Shown: positions 7,515 to 15,853, counted from the stretch's first letter. The stretch: 64,000 bases of DNA from Marinobacterium nitratireducens (GCF_014645375.1 NZ_BMLT01000013.1:27111-91110), one strand, 5' to 3'. Made by a program: numbers and translations. Notes: generated by a model not told the origin, from the letters alone.

Positions 7515-10169
7515 TCAGCCTCGCTTTTCGCCAATCAGCGCTTTCAGTTCCGGAATGCAAGAGCCGCAGTTGGTACCGCAGCCGAGTTCCCGGCCAAGGC
7601 TTTCCACCGAGTGCGTCTTTTCGCCGAGCGCCTTGAGGATGCGCTTTTCGCCAACCTGCAGGCAGGCGCAGACGATAGCGCCCTGATCGGCGGCCTCGCC
7701 GTTGCAGGGCCGGCCTGCCAGCAGCCGGGCGCGCTCGCCGGCATCCAGCGTTTTTCCGAGCTGGTCGCCGAGCCAGCCGTGTGACGGTAGCTCGCCGTCG
7801 CAGGCGCCGATGAACACCCACTGCAGGCGACCGTCCCGAAAGGATGCCGCGCGGTAGTGGCGGTTGCGGCTGTCGAGCAGCTCGATGCGGTCGTTGCCGG
7901 CCGGCAGCCAGGCCTCCAGCCAGACACGCCAGTCCTCGACTGCGGTAAAGCCAGCCAGCCGGTAGCGTTCGCCGCGGGGCAGGCTTGCCCGGCTCCAGTA
8001 GTCGCAGGGGAGTGCGTCTATTGGCTCGAGGCTCAGCAGCAGCCCCCGCCAGTGCTGTTCGACAACCTCCAGGCGCACGGGGCTTTGTTTGGACTCCGGC
8101 TGGCCGGAGACGGGGTCGGTCACGGGTGCAACCAGCGCATCGACGCAGCCGGCCGCGGTATAGCGGTCGTTCCAGTGCATCGGCGCGAACAGCGAACCGG
8201 GGCGCTGGCCGTCGCTGATGCGTGCACGACCGATGTAGCTTTGCTCGCGGGCATGAAGGCGAACCAGGTCGCCGTTGGCGATACCGCGGCGCGAGGCGTC
8301 CTGTGCGTGGATCTCGACGTAGGGTTCGTCGCAGTGCTCCAGCAGTCGAGGGCTGCGGGCCGTCCGGGTCATGCTGTGCCACTGGTCGCGGACGCGTCCG
8401 GTATTGAGCACCAGTTCGTCCATCCGGCATGGCGTGGCCGGCGGGCGTGCCCATACCGGCAGCAGGCGGGCGCGGCCGGAGGGCGTGTAGAAGCCGCCGT
8501 CGCCGAACAGGCGTGCGGTGCCTTCGGGGCAACGATCGGTCACCGGCCACTGGATCGGCGCCAGGGCGTCGTACTGGGCCTGGCTCAGCTGCGCCAGCGC
8601 CGAGATGTCGAAGTCGCGGCTGCCGTTGTTGCGAAATCCGGAGAGGGCGGCGTGTTCGCGAAAGATCTCCGCCGGATGCCGGTAGGCGAAGGCCTCGCCA
8701 AAGCCCATCCGCGTGGCGACGTCGCACAGAATCTGCCAGTCGTGGCGGGCTTCGCCAGGCGGCGGCAGCAGCGAGCGCTGGCGCGAAATGCGCCGTTCGG
8801 AGTTGGTCACGGTACCGTTTTTCTCGGCCCAGGTGGTGGCCGGCAGCAGTATGTCCGCCAGCCGGGTGGTATCGGTATCGGCGACGCAGTCGCTGACCAC
8901 CACCAGCTCGCAGCGCTCGAGCGCACGCCTGACCCGGGCCGCGTCCGGCAGGCTGAACGCCGGATTGGTGCCGATGATCCAGACTGCCTTGACGTCGCCC
9001 GCCTCAACGGCGCGGAACAGGTCGACAGCCTTGAGACCTTCGTTTTGCGCGAGCCGCGGCGCCTGCCAGAAGGTGCGCACCGCGTCGAGGTGATCGGGGT
9101 TGGCGAAATCCATGTGCGCGGCCAACTGGTTGGCCAGCCCTCCGACCTCGCGTCCTCCCATGGCGTTGGGTTGCCCGGTGAGCGAAAACGGACTGGCGCC
9201 GGGCTTGCCGACCCGCCCGGTGGCCAGGTGGCAGTTGATGATGGCGTTGGCCTTATCGGTACCGGACGAGGACTGGTTGATGCCCTGGGAGTAAAGCGTC
9301 AGGCTGCGCTCGGTCGCCGCGAAGCGCTGGTATAGCCACTCGAGCTCGGCGGCCGGCAGCCCGCAGAGCGCCGCGGTGGTGGCGATGTCTGGACACTGCT
9401 CGCGGGCGGCGGCCAGCGCTTCGTCGAAACCCTCGCAGTGGCGCTCGATATAGGTCTGGTCCAGTGCATTGCGGTCCGCCAGATAGGTCAGCAGACCGTT
9501 GAACAGATAGCCGTCGCTGCCCGGCTTCAACGCCAGGTGCCGATCGGCCAGATCGCAGGTGGCGGTGCGGCGCGGATCCAGCACCACGACCTTCATGCCG
9601 GGTCGGCGTTCCCTGGCGCGGGCCAGGCGCTGATACAGAATCGGGTGCGCCCAGGCGGCGTTCGAGCCGACCAGCACTACCAGGTCTGCCAGTTCGAGAT
9701 CTTCGTAGCAGGCGGGAACGCTGTCACTGCCGAAGGCGCGTTTTTGCGCCGCGACCGCCGACGACATGCACAGTCGGGAGTTGGTGTCGACGTTGGCGCT
9801 GCCGATAAAGCCCTTCATCAGCTTGTTGGCGACGTAGTAGTCCTCGGTCAGGATCTGGCCGGAAAGGTAGAAAGCGACGGAATCCGGGCCGTGCTCCTCG
9901 ATCAACCGGGTGAATCGGCCGGCGACCTCGTCCAGCGCGCTGTCCCAGGATACGTCCCGACCCTTTACCCTTGGGCGCAGCAGGCGGCCCTCATGGCCCG
10001 TGGTTTCGTGCAGTGCCGAGCCCTTGACGCAGAGTCGGCCTGCGTTGGCCGGATGATGCCTGTCGCCGCTGACGGCGATCAGCTCTCGCTGCTCGACCTT
10101 CGCCTCGACACCGCAGCCGACGCCGCAGTAGGGGCAGGTAGTGCTCGTGGTGCATTCGGTTCGGTTCAT
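7515..10169 (-). CDS. nasA: Assimilatory nitrate reductase, molybdopterin catalytic subunit
   Basis: An 884-residue cytoplasmic Mo-bis-MGD reductase that converts nitrate to nitrite. The N-terminal [4Fe-4S] ligands are C12, C15, C19 and C47 (CPYCGVGC ... GRLCVKG). The molybdopterin oxidoreductase core follows, with a molydopterin-dinucleotide-binding domain at about 690-800. A C-terminal BFD-type [2Fe-2S] domain (about 820-884) is marked by VCACLQVG and LGCGTNCGSCIPEL, as in Klebsiella-type NasA, and is a likely entry point for electrons from the FAD reductase encoded upstream. ATG 10169 is used; the open frame extends to 10349 but that part is leader RNA, not protein. It is preceded by its own sigma-54 promoter and antitermination leader. 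Confidence 0.95.
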   Translation of the reverse strand: MNRTECTTSTTCPYCGVGCGVEAKVEQRELIAVSGDRHHPANAGRLCVKGSALHETTGHEGRLLRPRVKGRDVSWDSALDEVAGRFTRLIEEHGPDSVAFYLSGQILTEDYYVANKLMKGFIGSANVDTNSRLCMSSAVAAQKRAFGSDSVPACYEDLELADLVVLVGSNAAWAHPILYQRLARARERRPGMKVVVLDPRRTATCDLADRHLALKPGSDGYLFNGLLTYLADRNALDQTYIERHCEGFDEALAAAREQCPDIATTAALCGLPAAELEWLYQRFAATERSLTLYSQGINQSSSGTDKANAIINCHLATGRVGKPGASPFSLTGQPNAMGGREVGGLANQLAAHMDFANPDHLDAVRTFWQAPRLAQNEGLKAVDLFRAVEAGDVKAVWIIGTNPAFSLPDAARVRRALERCELVVVSDCVADTDTTRLADILLPATTWAEKNGTVTNSERRISRQRSLLPPPGEARHDWQILCDVATRMGFGEAFAYRHPAEIFREHAALSGFRNNGSRDFDISALAQLSQAQYDALAPIQWPVTDRCPEGTARLFGDGGFYTPSGRARLLPVWARPPATPCRMDELVLNTGRVRDQWHSMTRTARSPRLLEHCDEPYVEIHAQDASRRGIANGDLVRLHAREQSYIGRARISDGQRPGSLFAPMHWNDRYTAAGCVDALVAPVTDPVSGQPESKQSPVRLEVVEQHWRGLLLSLEPIDALPCDYWSRASLPRGERYRLAGFTAVEDWRVWLEAWLPAGNDRIELLDSRNRHYRAASFRDGRLQWVFIGACDGELPSHGWLGDQLGKTLDAGERARLLAGRPCNGEAADQGAIVCACLQVGEKRILKALGEKTHSVESLGRELGCGTNCGSCIPELKALIGEKRG

Positions 10170-10278
10170 GGTTTTACTTCCGCTATCTTGATCGTGTTGC
10201 GGCCCGGCTCCGGCATCTTCTGTGGCAGTGGCGTAGCCCAACTCATGCGCATCCATGCGCCTGCGGCATACCGTACAT

Positions 10279-10326
10279 AAAAAAACGCCACCTTCCGCCG
10301 GGTGGCGGGAGGTGGCGCCATTGCCA
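10279..10326 (-). terminator. nasA leader terminator with ANTAR-type hairpin (leader A)
   Basis: On the minus strand a 14-bp stem (arms 10286-10299 and 10304-10317, one mismatch) is followed by seven U residues (10285-10279): an intrinsic terminator 110 nt before nasA. Overlapping its 5' arm is a small hairpin TGGC-AATGGC-GCCA (10326-10313) whose six-base loop has A at position 1 and G at 4, the known recognition feature of ANTAR antiterminators. A second hairpin, GACAC-CAAAGA-GTGTC, lies upstream at 10345-10360. Binding would block the terminator and allow nasA transcription. Confidence 0.8.
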
Positions 10327-10378
10327 ACTTCCCCTTCGAGCCTTGACACTCTTTGGTGTCTTTCGATAAGTCTTTATA

Positions 10379-10394
10379 TGCGAATGGCGTGCCA
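10379..10394 (-). promoter_or_regulatory. Sigma-54 promoter of nasA
   Basis: Minus-strand TGGCACGCCATTCGCA has GG and GC exactly 10 nt apart, matching the -24/-12 consensus. The start site should lie near 10368, giving a leader of about 200 nt that includes the terminator at 10279-10317. Confidence 0.8.
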
Positions 10395-10571
10395 ATTATG
10401 GTAAAGCAGCGCCGGTTGGCGGTATGGCTGAGGTTTCGCGGCTTCCGGGCGCGCTGGCGTCGCTCCTGCTTCGGGTGTTCGGGGGCGCTTTGGTGCGTAG
10501 CGATGGGTTTCTGCACTCCGATGGGGCGTGTTACGGAGCCGCAATACATAAACCCCGCTCCAGCACCTCCT

Positions 10572-10736
10572 GTGCTCGCGGGATGACCGCCAGGGATGGT
10601 GGAAGGCCTGAAATCGCAGGAGCGGATTTCAGGGAAATACGTCCATGATCGCCGCTCCTGCGCATCCATGCGCCCGCGGCATGACCGCCAAGGATGGCGG
10701 AAGTACCATTTTTGCAGGAGCAAAAAATGGTGACCG
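10572..10736. repeat. Pair of hairpin elements with constant loop and different stems
   Basis: Two related elements, each starting near ATGACCGCCA(A/G)GGATGG and GGAAG, carry a perfect 9-bp hairpin. In the first the arms are CCTGAAATC / GATTTCAGG (10607-10615, 10625-10633); in the second ACCATTTTT / AAAAATGGT (10705-10713, 10723-10731). Both enclose the same loop GCAGGAGC. The stems are unrelated in sequence, so pairing is conserved while sequence is not. Confidence 0.6.
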
Positions 10737-10750
10737 TACATCCTGTACAT

Positions 10751-10798
10751 AAAAAAACACCACCTCCCGCCGGTTGGCGGAAGATGGTGCCATTGCCA
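10751..10798 (-). terminator. Orphan ANTAR-type leader terminator (leader C)
   Basis: A 14-bp stem (arms 10758-10771 and 10776-10789, with G-U pairs) is followed on the minus strand by seven U residues (10757-10751). The small hairpin on its 5' side has the loop AATGGC (10794-10789), but its stem has one C-A mismatch (TGGC / ACCA). A degenerate -24/-12 site, GGGCACCTATCTGC with a 9-nt instead of 10-nt spacer, lies near 10871-10885. No gene follows before the next promoter, so this copy seems to be a decaying or non-coding unit. Confidence 0.65.
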
Positions 10799-11045
10799 AA
10801 ACTGTCCCCTGGCCTGCTCTCATCGGCCCTGTGCCGGGCGGGCTTCCTGTCCGGCTTGTTGTTTTGTCCCCGCAGATAGGTGCCCTTTGTTGTTTCAAGG
10901 CCGCCTTCACCTGGGCACTGAGCCGGCGGTCCTGTCGGTTGCGATCTGTTGCTGTCTGCCGGTGCTTTATAGTCTTTCGATGTTTCTCGACCGGCGATGC
11001 CGCTATTGATGCGGCCGGAACAGCTCGCAAGCGCTCTGCAGATTC

Positions 11046-11096
11046 AAAAAAAACGTCATCCCCGTCACGTGACAGACGGGGATGACGCCATTGCCA
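11046..11096 (-). terminator. Orphan ANTAR-type leader terminator (leader B)
   Basis: A perfect 13-bp stem (arms 11054-11066 and 11075-11087) followed on the minus strand by eight U residues (11053-11046). The overlapping hairpin TGGC-AATGGC-GTCA (11096-11083) has the ANTAR-type six-base loop. A larger upstream hairpin, CGACC/GGTCG, is at 11115-11128. The element has an intact sigma-54 promoter but no open reading frame behind it; the transcript would end here or run about 900 nt to nasA. Confidence 0.75.
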
Positions 11097-11151
11097 AACT
11101 TCCCCTGAAGGCGCCGACCACAGGGTCGCGGCCTTCCGATACAAGGAAGTA

Positions 11152-11167
11152 AGCCAATAGCGTGCCA
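11152..11167 (-). promoter_or_regulatory. Sigma-54 promoter in the nirD-nasA gap
   Basis: Minus-strand TGGCACGCTATTGGCT has the GG-N10-GC spacing of sigma-54 promoters. Its start site would be near 11140, just 45 nt before the leader-B hairpins. It lies downstream of nirD and does not precede a gene directly. Confidence 0.7.
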
Positions 11168-11301
11168 ACTTTTATTATTCTTTGTTTTTCCCCTGCATCA
11201 TCCGTAACGTCAGGGGCTGGCTGACAGAGCCGGCGGTCGCTGGGGGCTGACAACCGGCTCCGGGTGGGACAGTTTGGCGCACAGCGCCGGGGCATTGCGC
11301 G

Positions 11302-11646
11302 TTAACGGGGCGTCGGGTCCATCAGCACCACATCGTCGTCGAGAGCGACCTGCCATACCGACAGACGGATACCGTCGTCTTCCAGGCAGCGGCCGTCGAC
11401 CAGGCTGAAGTGCTGCTTGTACAGCGGCGAGGCCACCACCGGTTCGTCGGCGATGGAGCCGACGATGCCGCGGGACAGCACGTTGGCGCCGCCGATCGGG
11501 TCGTGGTTGTCGATGGCATAGACCCGGTCATCCTCGGGCAGGTAGAAGAGGGCGACCTGGCGTCCTTCGACCAGGGCGCAGACGCCGCTGCCAGCCACCA
11601 GGTCGTTTATGCCGCACAGCGGCGTCCAGTTGGATTTGGTATTCAT
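11302..11646 (-). CDS. nirD: Assimilatory nitrite reductase small subunit NirD
   Basis: A 114-residue NirD with a Rieske-like fold. The Cys/His cluster ligands of true Rieske proteins are missing (the CxH position reads DNHD, the second KQH), as is usual for NirD, so it should be a structural partner of NirB in NADH-dependent reduction of nitrite to ammonium. The segments YAIDNHDPIGGANVLSRGIVG and LYKQHFSL are characteristic of the family. It starts 12 bp after the nirB stop and must be cotranscribed. Length is normal. Confidence 0.95.
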   Translation of the reverse strand: MNTKSNWTPLCGINDLVAGSGVCALVEGRQVALFYLPEDDRVYAIDNHDPIGGANVLSRGIVGSIADEPVVASPLYKQHFSLVDGRCLEDDGIRLSVWQVALDDDVVLMDPTPR

Positions 11647-11658
11647 CGTCTCTAGTCC

Positions 11659-14205
11659 TCAGCTGACAAGCTTGATCGGTTCTGCCTTGTCGGCGGTCTT
11701 TTCGGCGGCCGTGGCCGGCCGGATCTGGTCGCGTTCCATGACGAAGACCACGTTGTCGTCGCTGGCATCGGCGTTGACGAACGGGCGGAAGCGCTTGAGG
11801 GCTTCCGGGTCTTCCAGGGTCTTCTTCCATTCGCATTCGTAGGTGCCGATGATCTGCTGCATCTGTGCCTCGAGTTCGTCGCCGAGGCCCAGCGAGTCCT
11901 CGATGATCACCTCGCGCAGGTAGTCGAGGCCGCCCTCGAGGTTGTCCATCCACACCGAGGTGCGCTGCAGCCGATCCCCGGTCTTGATGTAGAACATCAG
12001 GAAACGGTCGATATAGCGGATCAGCGTCTCGCGATCGAGATCGGTAGCGAAAAGGTCGGCGTGGCGCGGTTTCATGCCGCCGTTGCCGCACAGGTAGAGG
12101 TTCCAGCCGTTTTCGGTGGCGATGATGCCGACATCCTTGCTCTGGGCTTCGGCGCACTCGCGGGTGCAGCCGGAGACCGCGAACTTGAGCTTGTGCGGCG
12201 CGCGCAGGCCCTTGTAGCGGTTCTCGATATCGATCGCGAGGCCGACGCTGTCGTCGACGCCGTAGCGGCACCAGGTGCTGCCGACGCAGGATTTGACGGT
12301 ACGGACCGACTTGCCGTAGGCGTGGCCGGTCTCGAAGCCGGCGTCGACCAGTTCCTGCCAGATCAGCGGCAGTTGTTCGAGGCGGGCGCCGAACAGGTCG
12401 ACACGCTGGCCGCCGGTGATCTTGGTGTAGAGGTTGTATTTCTTCGCCACCTGGCCGAGCACGATCAGCTTGTCCGGAGTGATCTCGCCGCCCGCGACCC
12501 GCGGCACCACCGAATAGGTACCGTCCTTCTGCATGTTGGCCAGATAGGTGTCGTTGGTGTCCTGCAGACCGACATGGGGTTTCTTGAGCACGTACTCGTT
12601 CCAGCACGAAGCGAGGATAGAGCCAATGGTTGGTTTACAGATATCGCAGCCTTTGCCCTTGCCATGCTTGTGCAGCAACTCGTCGAAGCTCTTGATCTGA
12701 TCGACGCGCACCAGGTGGTAGAGCTCCTGGCGGGTGTAGGGAAAGTGCTCGCAGATATCGGTGCTCACCGCAACGCCGCGCGATTCCAGTTCGTGGTTGA
12801 CGACGTTGGTCAGCAGTGCCGCACAGCCGCCGCAGCCGGTGGCTGCCCGGGTTTCGCCCTTGACGCCGGCAACGTCGCTGCAGCCGTTGTCGATCGCCTG
12901 GCAGATGGCGCCCTTGCTGACATCGTGGCAGGAACAGATCTGTGCGCTTTCCGGCAAGGCCGAGACGCCGAGCCCCGGCTTGGCGTCACCACCGCGCTGC
13001 GGCAGGATCAGACTGTCCGGGAACTCCGGCAGTTCGATACCGTTGAGGGCGTACTGCAGCAGGGTGCCGTAGTCCTCGGCGTCGCCGACCAGTATGGCGC
13101 CGAGTAGCTGCTTGCCGCTTTCGTTGACGACGATTTTCTTGTAGACGCCGCAGGCTTCGTCGAGGTAGGTGTAACTGCGCGAGCCGGTGGTGTGGGCGTG
13201 GGCATCGCCGATGCTGGCAACGTCGACGCCCATCAGTTTGAGCTTGGTGCTCATGTCGGCGCCGAGGAACTGGCTGTCTTCGCCCAGCAGCTTGGCGACC
13301 GCGACCTTGGCCATGCTGTAGCCCGGTGCGACCAGGCCGAAGATGCGGCCGCACCAGAGCGCGCACTCGCCGATGGCGAAGATGTTCTTGTCGGAGGTCA
13401 GGCAGTCGTTGTCGATGACGATGCCGCCGCGCTCGCCGATCTCCAGTTTTGCGCTGCGAGCCAGCTCGTCACGCGGACGTATGCCGGCGGAGAACAGGAT
13501 CAGGTCGGTTTCCAGCGATTCGCCGTCGGCGAACTCCATGCGGTGCACGGCGTTCTCGCCGTCGACGATCTGTTGGGTGTTCTTGCCGGTGTGCACCTGC
13601 ACGCCCAGCTCCTCGATCTTGTCGCGCAGTACCTTGCCGCCGGCATCGTCCAGCTGTACCGCCATCAGGCGCGGCGCGAACTCGACCACGTGAGTCTGAA
13701 GGCCGAGATCGCGCAGCGCTTTCGCCGCTTCGAGCCCCAGCAGGCCGCCGCCGACGACGACGCCGGTTTTGCCGTTGGCGGCGCTGGCCTTGATCGCCTC
13801 GAGGTCTTCGATGGTGCGGTAGACCAGGCAGTGCTCGCGATCGTGACCCGGCACCGGCGGCACGAACGGATAAGAGCCGGTGGCCAGCACGATGCGGTCG
13901 TAGGGCAACTCAGTGCCCTTGTCGCTGGTGACGACCTGGCGTTCGCGGTCGATGGCGACGGCCTTTTCATTGAGCAGCACCCTGAAACCCCATTCGGCAT
14001 ACTGCGCCGGCTGGCCCATCGCCAGATCCCCGGCGCTCTTGCCGGCGAAGTATTCGCTCAGGTGAACACGGTCGTATGCCAGGCGCGGCTCCTCGCAGAA
14101 CACCGTGACGTCGAAGCGGGCGCTTTCACCACTTTCCGCCAGGCTCTGCAGGAACTGGTGACCGACCATGCCGTTGCCGATAAGGATCAGTTTGGTCTTG
14201 TTCAT
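11659..14205 (-). CDS. nirB: Assimilatory NAD(P)H nitrite reductase large subunit NirB
   Basis: An 848-residue cytoplasmic enzyme reducing nitrite to ammonium. The N-terminal FAD/NAD(P)H reductase begins with LILIGNGMVGH; a second nucleotide-binding site is VVVGGGLLGLEAA. A BFD-type [2Fe-2S] domain follows (CSCHDVSKGAICQ ... TGCGGC). The C-terminal half is the siroheme reductase, with cluster ligands C-x5-C (SCVGSTWC) and C-x3-C (GCTREC). GGAGAG precedes ATG 14205. The gene lies 64 bp after the FAD-reductase gene and 12 bp before nirD, all behind the leader at 15553. Siroheme synthesis (cobA/cysG) is not encoded in the window. Confidence 0.96.
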   Translation of the reverse strand: MNKTKLILIGNGMVGHQFLQSLAESGESARFDVTVFCEEPRLAYDRVHLSEYFAGKSAGDLAMGQPAQYAEWGFRVLLNEKAVAIDRERQVVTSDKGTELPYDRIVLATGSYPFVPPVPGHDREHCLVYRTIEDLEAIKASAANGKTGVVVGGGLLGLEAAKALRDLGLQTHVVEFAPRLMAVQLDDAGGKVLRDKIEELGVQVHTGKNTQQIVDGENAVHRMEFADGESLETDLILFSAGIRPRDELARSAKLEIGERGGIVIDNDCLTSDKNIFAIGECALWCGRIFGLVAPGYSMAKVAVAKLLGEDSQFLGADMSTKLKLMGVDVASIGDAHAHTTGSRSYTYLDEACGVYKKIVVNESGKQLLGAILVGDAEDYGTLLQYALNGIELPEFPDSLILPQRGGDAKPGLGVSALPESAQICSCHDVSKGAICQAIDNGCSDVAGVKGETRAATGCGGCAALLTNVVNHELESRGVAVSTDICEHFPYTRQELYHLVRVDQIKSFDELLHKHGKGKGCDICKPTIGSILASCWNEYVLKKPHVGLQDTNDTYLANMQKDGTYSVVPRVAGGEITPDKLIVLGQVAKKYNLYTKITGGQRVDLFGARLEQLPLIWQELVDAGFETGHAYGKSVRTVKSCVGSTWCRYGVDDSVGLAIDIENRYKGLRAPHKLKFAVSGCTRECAEAQSKDVGIIATENGWNLYLCGNGGMKPRHADLFATDLDRETLIRYIDRFLMFYIKTGDRLQRTSVWMDNLEGGLDYLREVIIEDSLGLGDELEAQMQQIIGTYECEWKKTLEDPEALKRFRPFVNADASDDNVVFVMERDQIRPATAAEKTADKAEPIKLVS

Positions 14206-14269
14206 GGGTCTCTCCGGTTACGAATTCGTTATCGGAAGCGGCGCGGCGCGCCGATTCCTGTGTCAGTTG

Positions 14270-15526
14270 TCATACCGCGATGTCGCGCGGCGGTTCGGCA
14301 AAGTCCACGCCGTTGTCGGCATCGCAGTAAGCGCGGCCGAACGGCAACATCGGAATCAGGTCGTCGAGTGGGGCCTGTTGTTGCAGCAGCTCGAAATACC
14401 AGGGGCCGTCGCGGGTGTCGCCGTACAGCACGACGCCGGCCAGGCGGTTGTCCCGCAGCAGCAGCTTGCGGTAGACGCCGGCCCCGGGATCGCTGAGGGT
14501 CAGTGTTTCCAGGCCGGGCGCCTCGAGGTGCTCGCCGGCCGAGTACAGATTGATACCCGAGACCTTTAGCTGGGTCGGTACCGGCGCGGCGCGATAAGGA
14601 GTGGTCAGACCCCGGACCAGCCGCTCCGCGAGCAGGCGTGCCTGCTCGAAGATCGGCGCAACCAGCCCGAAGGTCCGACCACGGTGCTCGATACATTCGC
14701 CCAGCGCGCTGATCGCCGGGTCTTCGCTGCGCAGCAGGTCATCGACCAGCAGGCCGTGGCCGCACTTGAGCCCGGCATCCTGCGCCAGCGCGATATTGGG
14801 GGTAATGCCGGTGGCGATTACGGCACAGTCGGCTGCAAGGCGCTCGCCGCCTTTCAGCTGCGCCCCGGTCACCCGGGTCTCGCCTTCGAAGGCGACGACT
14901 TCGTCGCCGAGCCGGAAACGGATGCCGCGGGCTTCGAGCGCGCTGCGGAGCAGACGGCCGGCATAGCGGTCCAGCTGTCGGTTCATCAGCCAGTCGGCGC
15001 GGTGTACCAGGGTGACGTTCAGACCGCGCTTGTTGAGCGCGTGGGCGGCCTCGAGGCCCAGCAGGCCTCCGCCGACGACGACCGCGTCGCGGCTCTGCTC
15101 GCTGCGATCGAGAATGTGCTCGACATCCCGGCAGGTGCGAAAGTCGAAGATGCCGTCCAGGCCCTGATTCTGCGCTGGTATCCGCGCCGGGCGCGAACCT
15201 GTGGCCAGCACCAGATGATCGTAGTCGCAGCGCACGCCGGCGTGGCTGATGACGCGGCGGGCGACCCGGTCGATGCGCACGACGGCGTCGCCGCTGTACA
15301 GCCGGATACCGTTGTCGCGGTACCAGTCGGCGCTTTTCAGCTGGATCGCTTCGCGATCGGTTTCGCCGGCGAGCAGCGGCGACAGCTGAATGCGGTTGTA
15401 GGCGCCGCCGGCTTCTTCGCCAAACACGCTGATGTCGAAGTGGCCGGAGCCCTGGCGCAACAGCTCGTCCAGCAGTCGGCTGGTGGCCATGCCGTTACCG
15501 ATGATGATGAGCTTTTGTCGTTCCAT
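14270..15526 (-). CDS. FAD-dependent NAD(P)H reductase, probable NasA electron donor
   Basis: A 418-residue pyridine nucleotide-disulfide-type oxidoreductase closely related to the N-terminal half of NirB: IIIGNGMAT for FAD, VVVGGGLLGLEAAHAL for NAD(P)H and ATGITPNIALA near the second FAD contact. It stops before the BFD and siroheme parts of NirB and has no iron-sulfur cysteine set. It corresponds best to the electron-transfer subunit of assimilatory nitrate reductase (NasB/NasC type). Because NasA here carries its own BFD [2Fe-2S] domain, the path could be NAD(P)H to FAD to NasA; this is inference. It is the first gene behind the 15648 sigma-54 promoter, with GGGAG 10 nt before ATG. Confidence 0.88.
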   Translation of the reverse strand: MERQKLIIIGNGMATSRLLDELLRQGSGHFDISVFGEEAGGAYNRIQLSPLLAGETDREAIQLKSADWYRDNGIRLYSGDAVVRIDRVARRVISHAGVRCDYDHLVLATGSRPARIPAQNQGLDGIFDFRTCRDVEHILDRSEQSRDAVVVGGGLLGLEAAHALNKRGLNVTLVHRADWLMNRQLDRYAGRLLRSALEARGIRFRLGDEVVAFEGETRVTGAQLKGGERLAADCAVIATGITPNIALAQDAGLKCGHGLLVDDLLRSEDPAISALGECIEHRGRTFGLVAPIFEQARLLAERLVRGLTTPYRAAPVPTQLKVSGINLYSAGEHLEAPGLETLTLSDPGAGVYRKLLLRDNRLAGVVLYGDTRDGPWYFELLQQQAPLDDLIPMLPFGRAYCDADNGVDFAEPPRDIAV

Positions 15527-15552
15527 CAGGCGACTCCCGATTGGTCAAAACG

Positions 15553-15607
15553 AAAAAAGGCGCTCATCGACCGTGCCCTAGGGCACGGGGATGAACGCCT
15601 TTGTTCA
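15553..15607 (-). terminator. nirBD-operon leader terminator with ANTAR-type hairpin (leader D)
   Basis: The minus-strand terminator combines an outer stem (15591-15599 with 15559-15567) and an inner CCGTGCCC/GGGCACGG stem (15571-15578, 15581-15588), followed by six U residues (15558-15553). The competing hairpin TGAAC-AAAGGC-GTTCA (15607-15592) is perfect and has loop A1/G4. An upstream hairpin GCCCC-AGAA-GGGGC is at 15611-15624 (plus-strand letters). The coding start follows 27 nt after the U-run. The arrangement matches the nalA leader upstream of nirB in Pseudomonas aeruginosa. Confidence 0.85.
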
Positions 15608-15647
15608 GGGGCCCCAGAAGGGGCAACGATTTGTATGCTCAGACTAA

Positions 15648-15663
15648 AGCAGGGTGCGTGCCA
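15648..15663 (-). promoter_or_regulatory. Sigma-54 promoter of the FAD reductase-nirBD operon
   Basis: Minus-strand TGGCACGCACCCTGCT, with GG-N10-GC, is a strong -24/-12 match. The start site should be near 15637 and the leader about 110 nt. Nitrogen control through NtrC is expected. Confidence 0.85.
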
Positions 15664-15729
15664 GTTTTAATAATCGATTTTAAATCAGATGCTTAATGCG
15701 ATTTTGCTGTGTTCTGACAGGGGCTCTCT

Positions 15730-15775
15730 GCACCGAATGGGGTAATCGGGGTGCATCGGTGCATGGGATTGGTGC
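15730..15775. promoter_or_regulatory. Cluster of NtrC-like half sites
   Basis: GCACC at 15730-15734 and three GGTGC copies at 15750, 15758 and 15771 match the half sites of NtrC (GCACC / GGTGC). They lie about 93-139 bp upstream of the predicted start of the 15648 promoter, the usual enhancer distance. None of the pairs has the ideal inverted spacing, so binding is plausible but not certain. Confidence 0.45.
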
Positions 15776-15783
15776 ATTGTTGG

Positions 15784-15853
15784 TGACGGGTGACGGGTGA
15801 CGGGTGACGGGTGACGGGTGACGGGTGACGGGTGACGGGTGACGGGTGACGGG
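15784..15853. repeat. Ten tandem copies of heptamer TGACGGG
   Basis: The 7-bp unit TGACGGG is repeated exactly ten times without a mismatch, directly upstream of the NtrC-like cluster. Perfect short tandem repeats of this kind change length by slippage. Confidence 0.97.

Noticed and set aside
10166-11168. Minus-strand open frames of 194 and 179 residues between nirD and nasA
   Set aside because: They read through terminators, hairpin repeats and promoters, have no family features, and look non-coding.
15784-15853. Short tandem repeats as a possible CRISPR array
   Set aside because: The unit is 7 bp with no spacers; neither this nor the 1-427 array has unique spacers or cas genes nearby.
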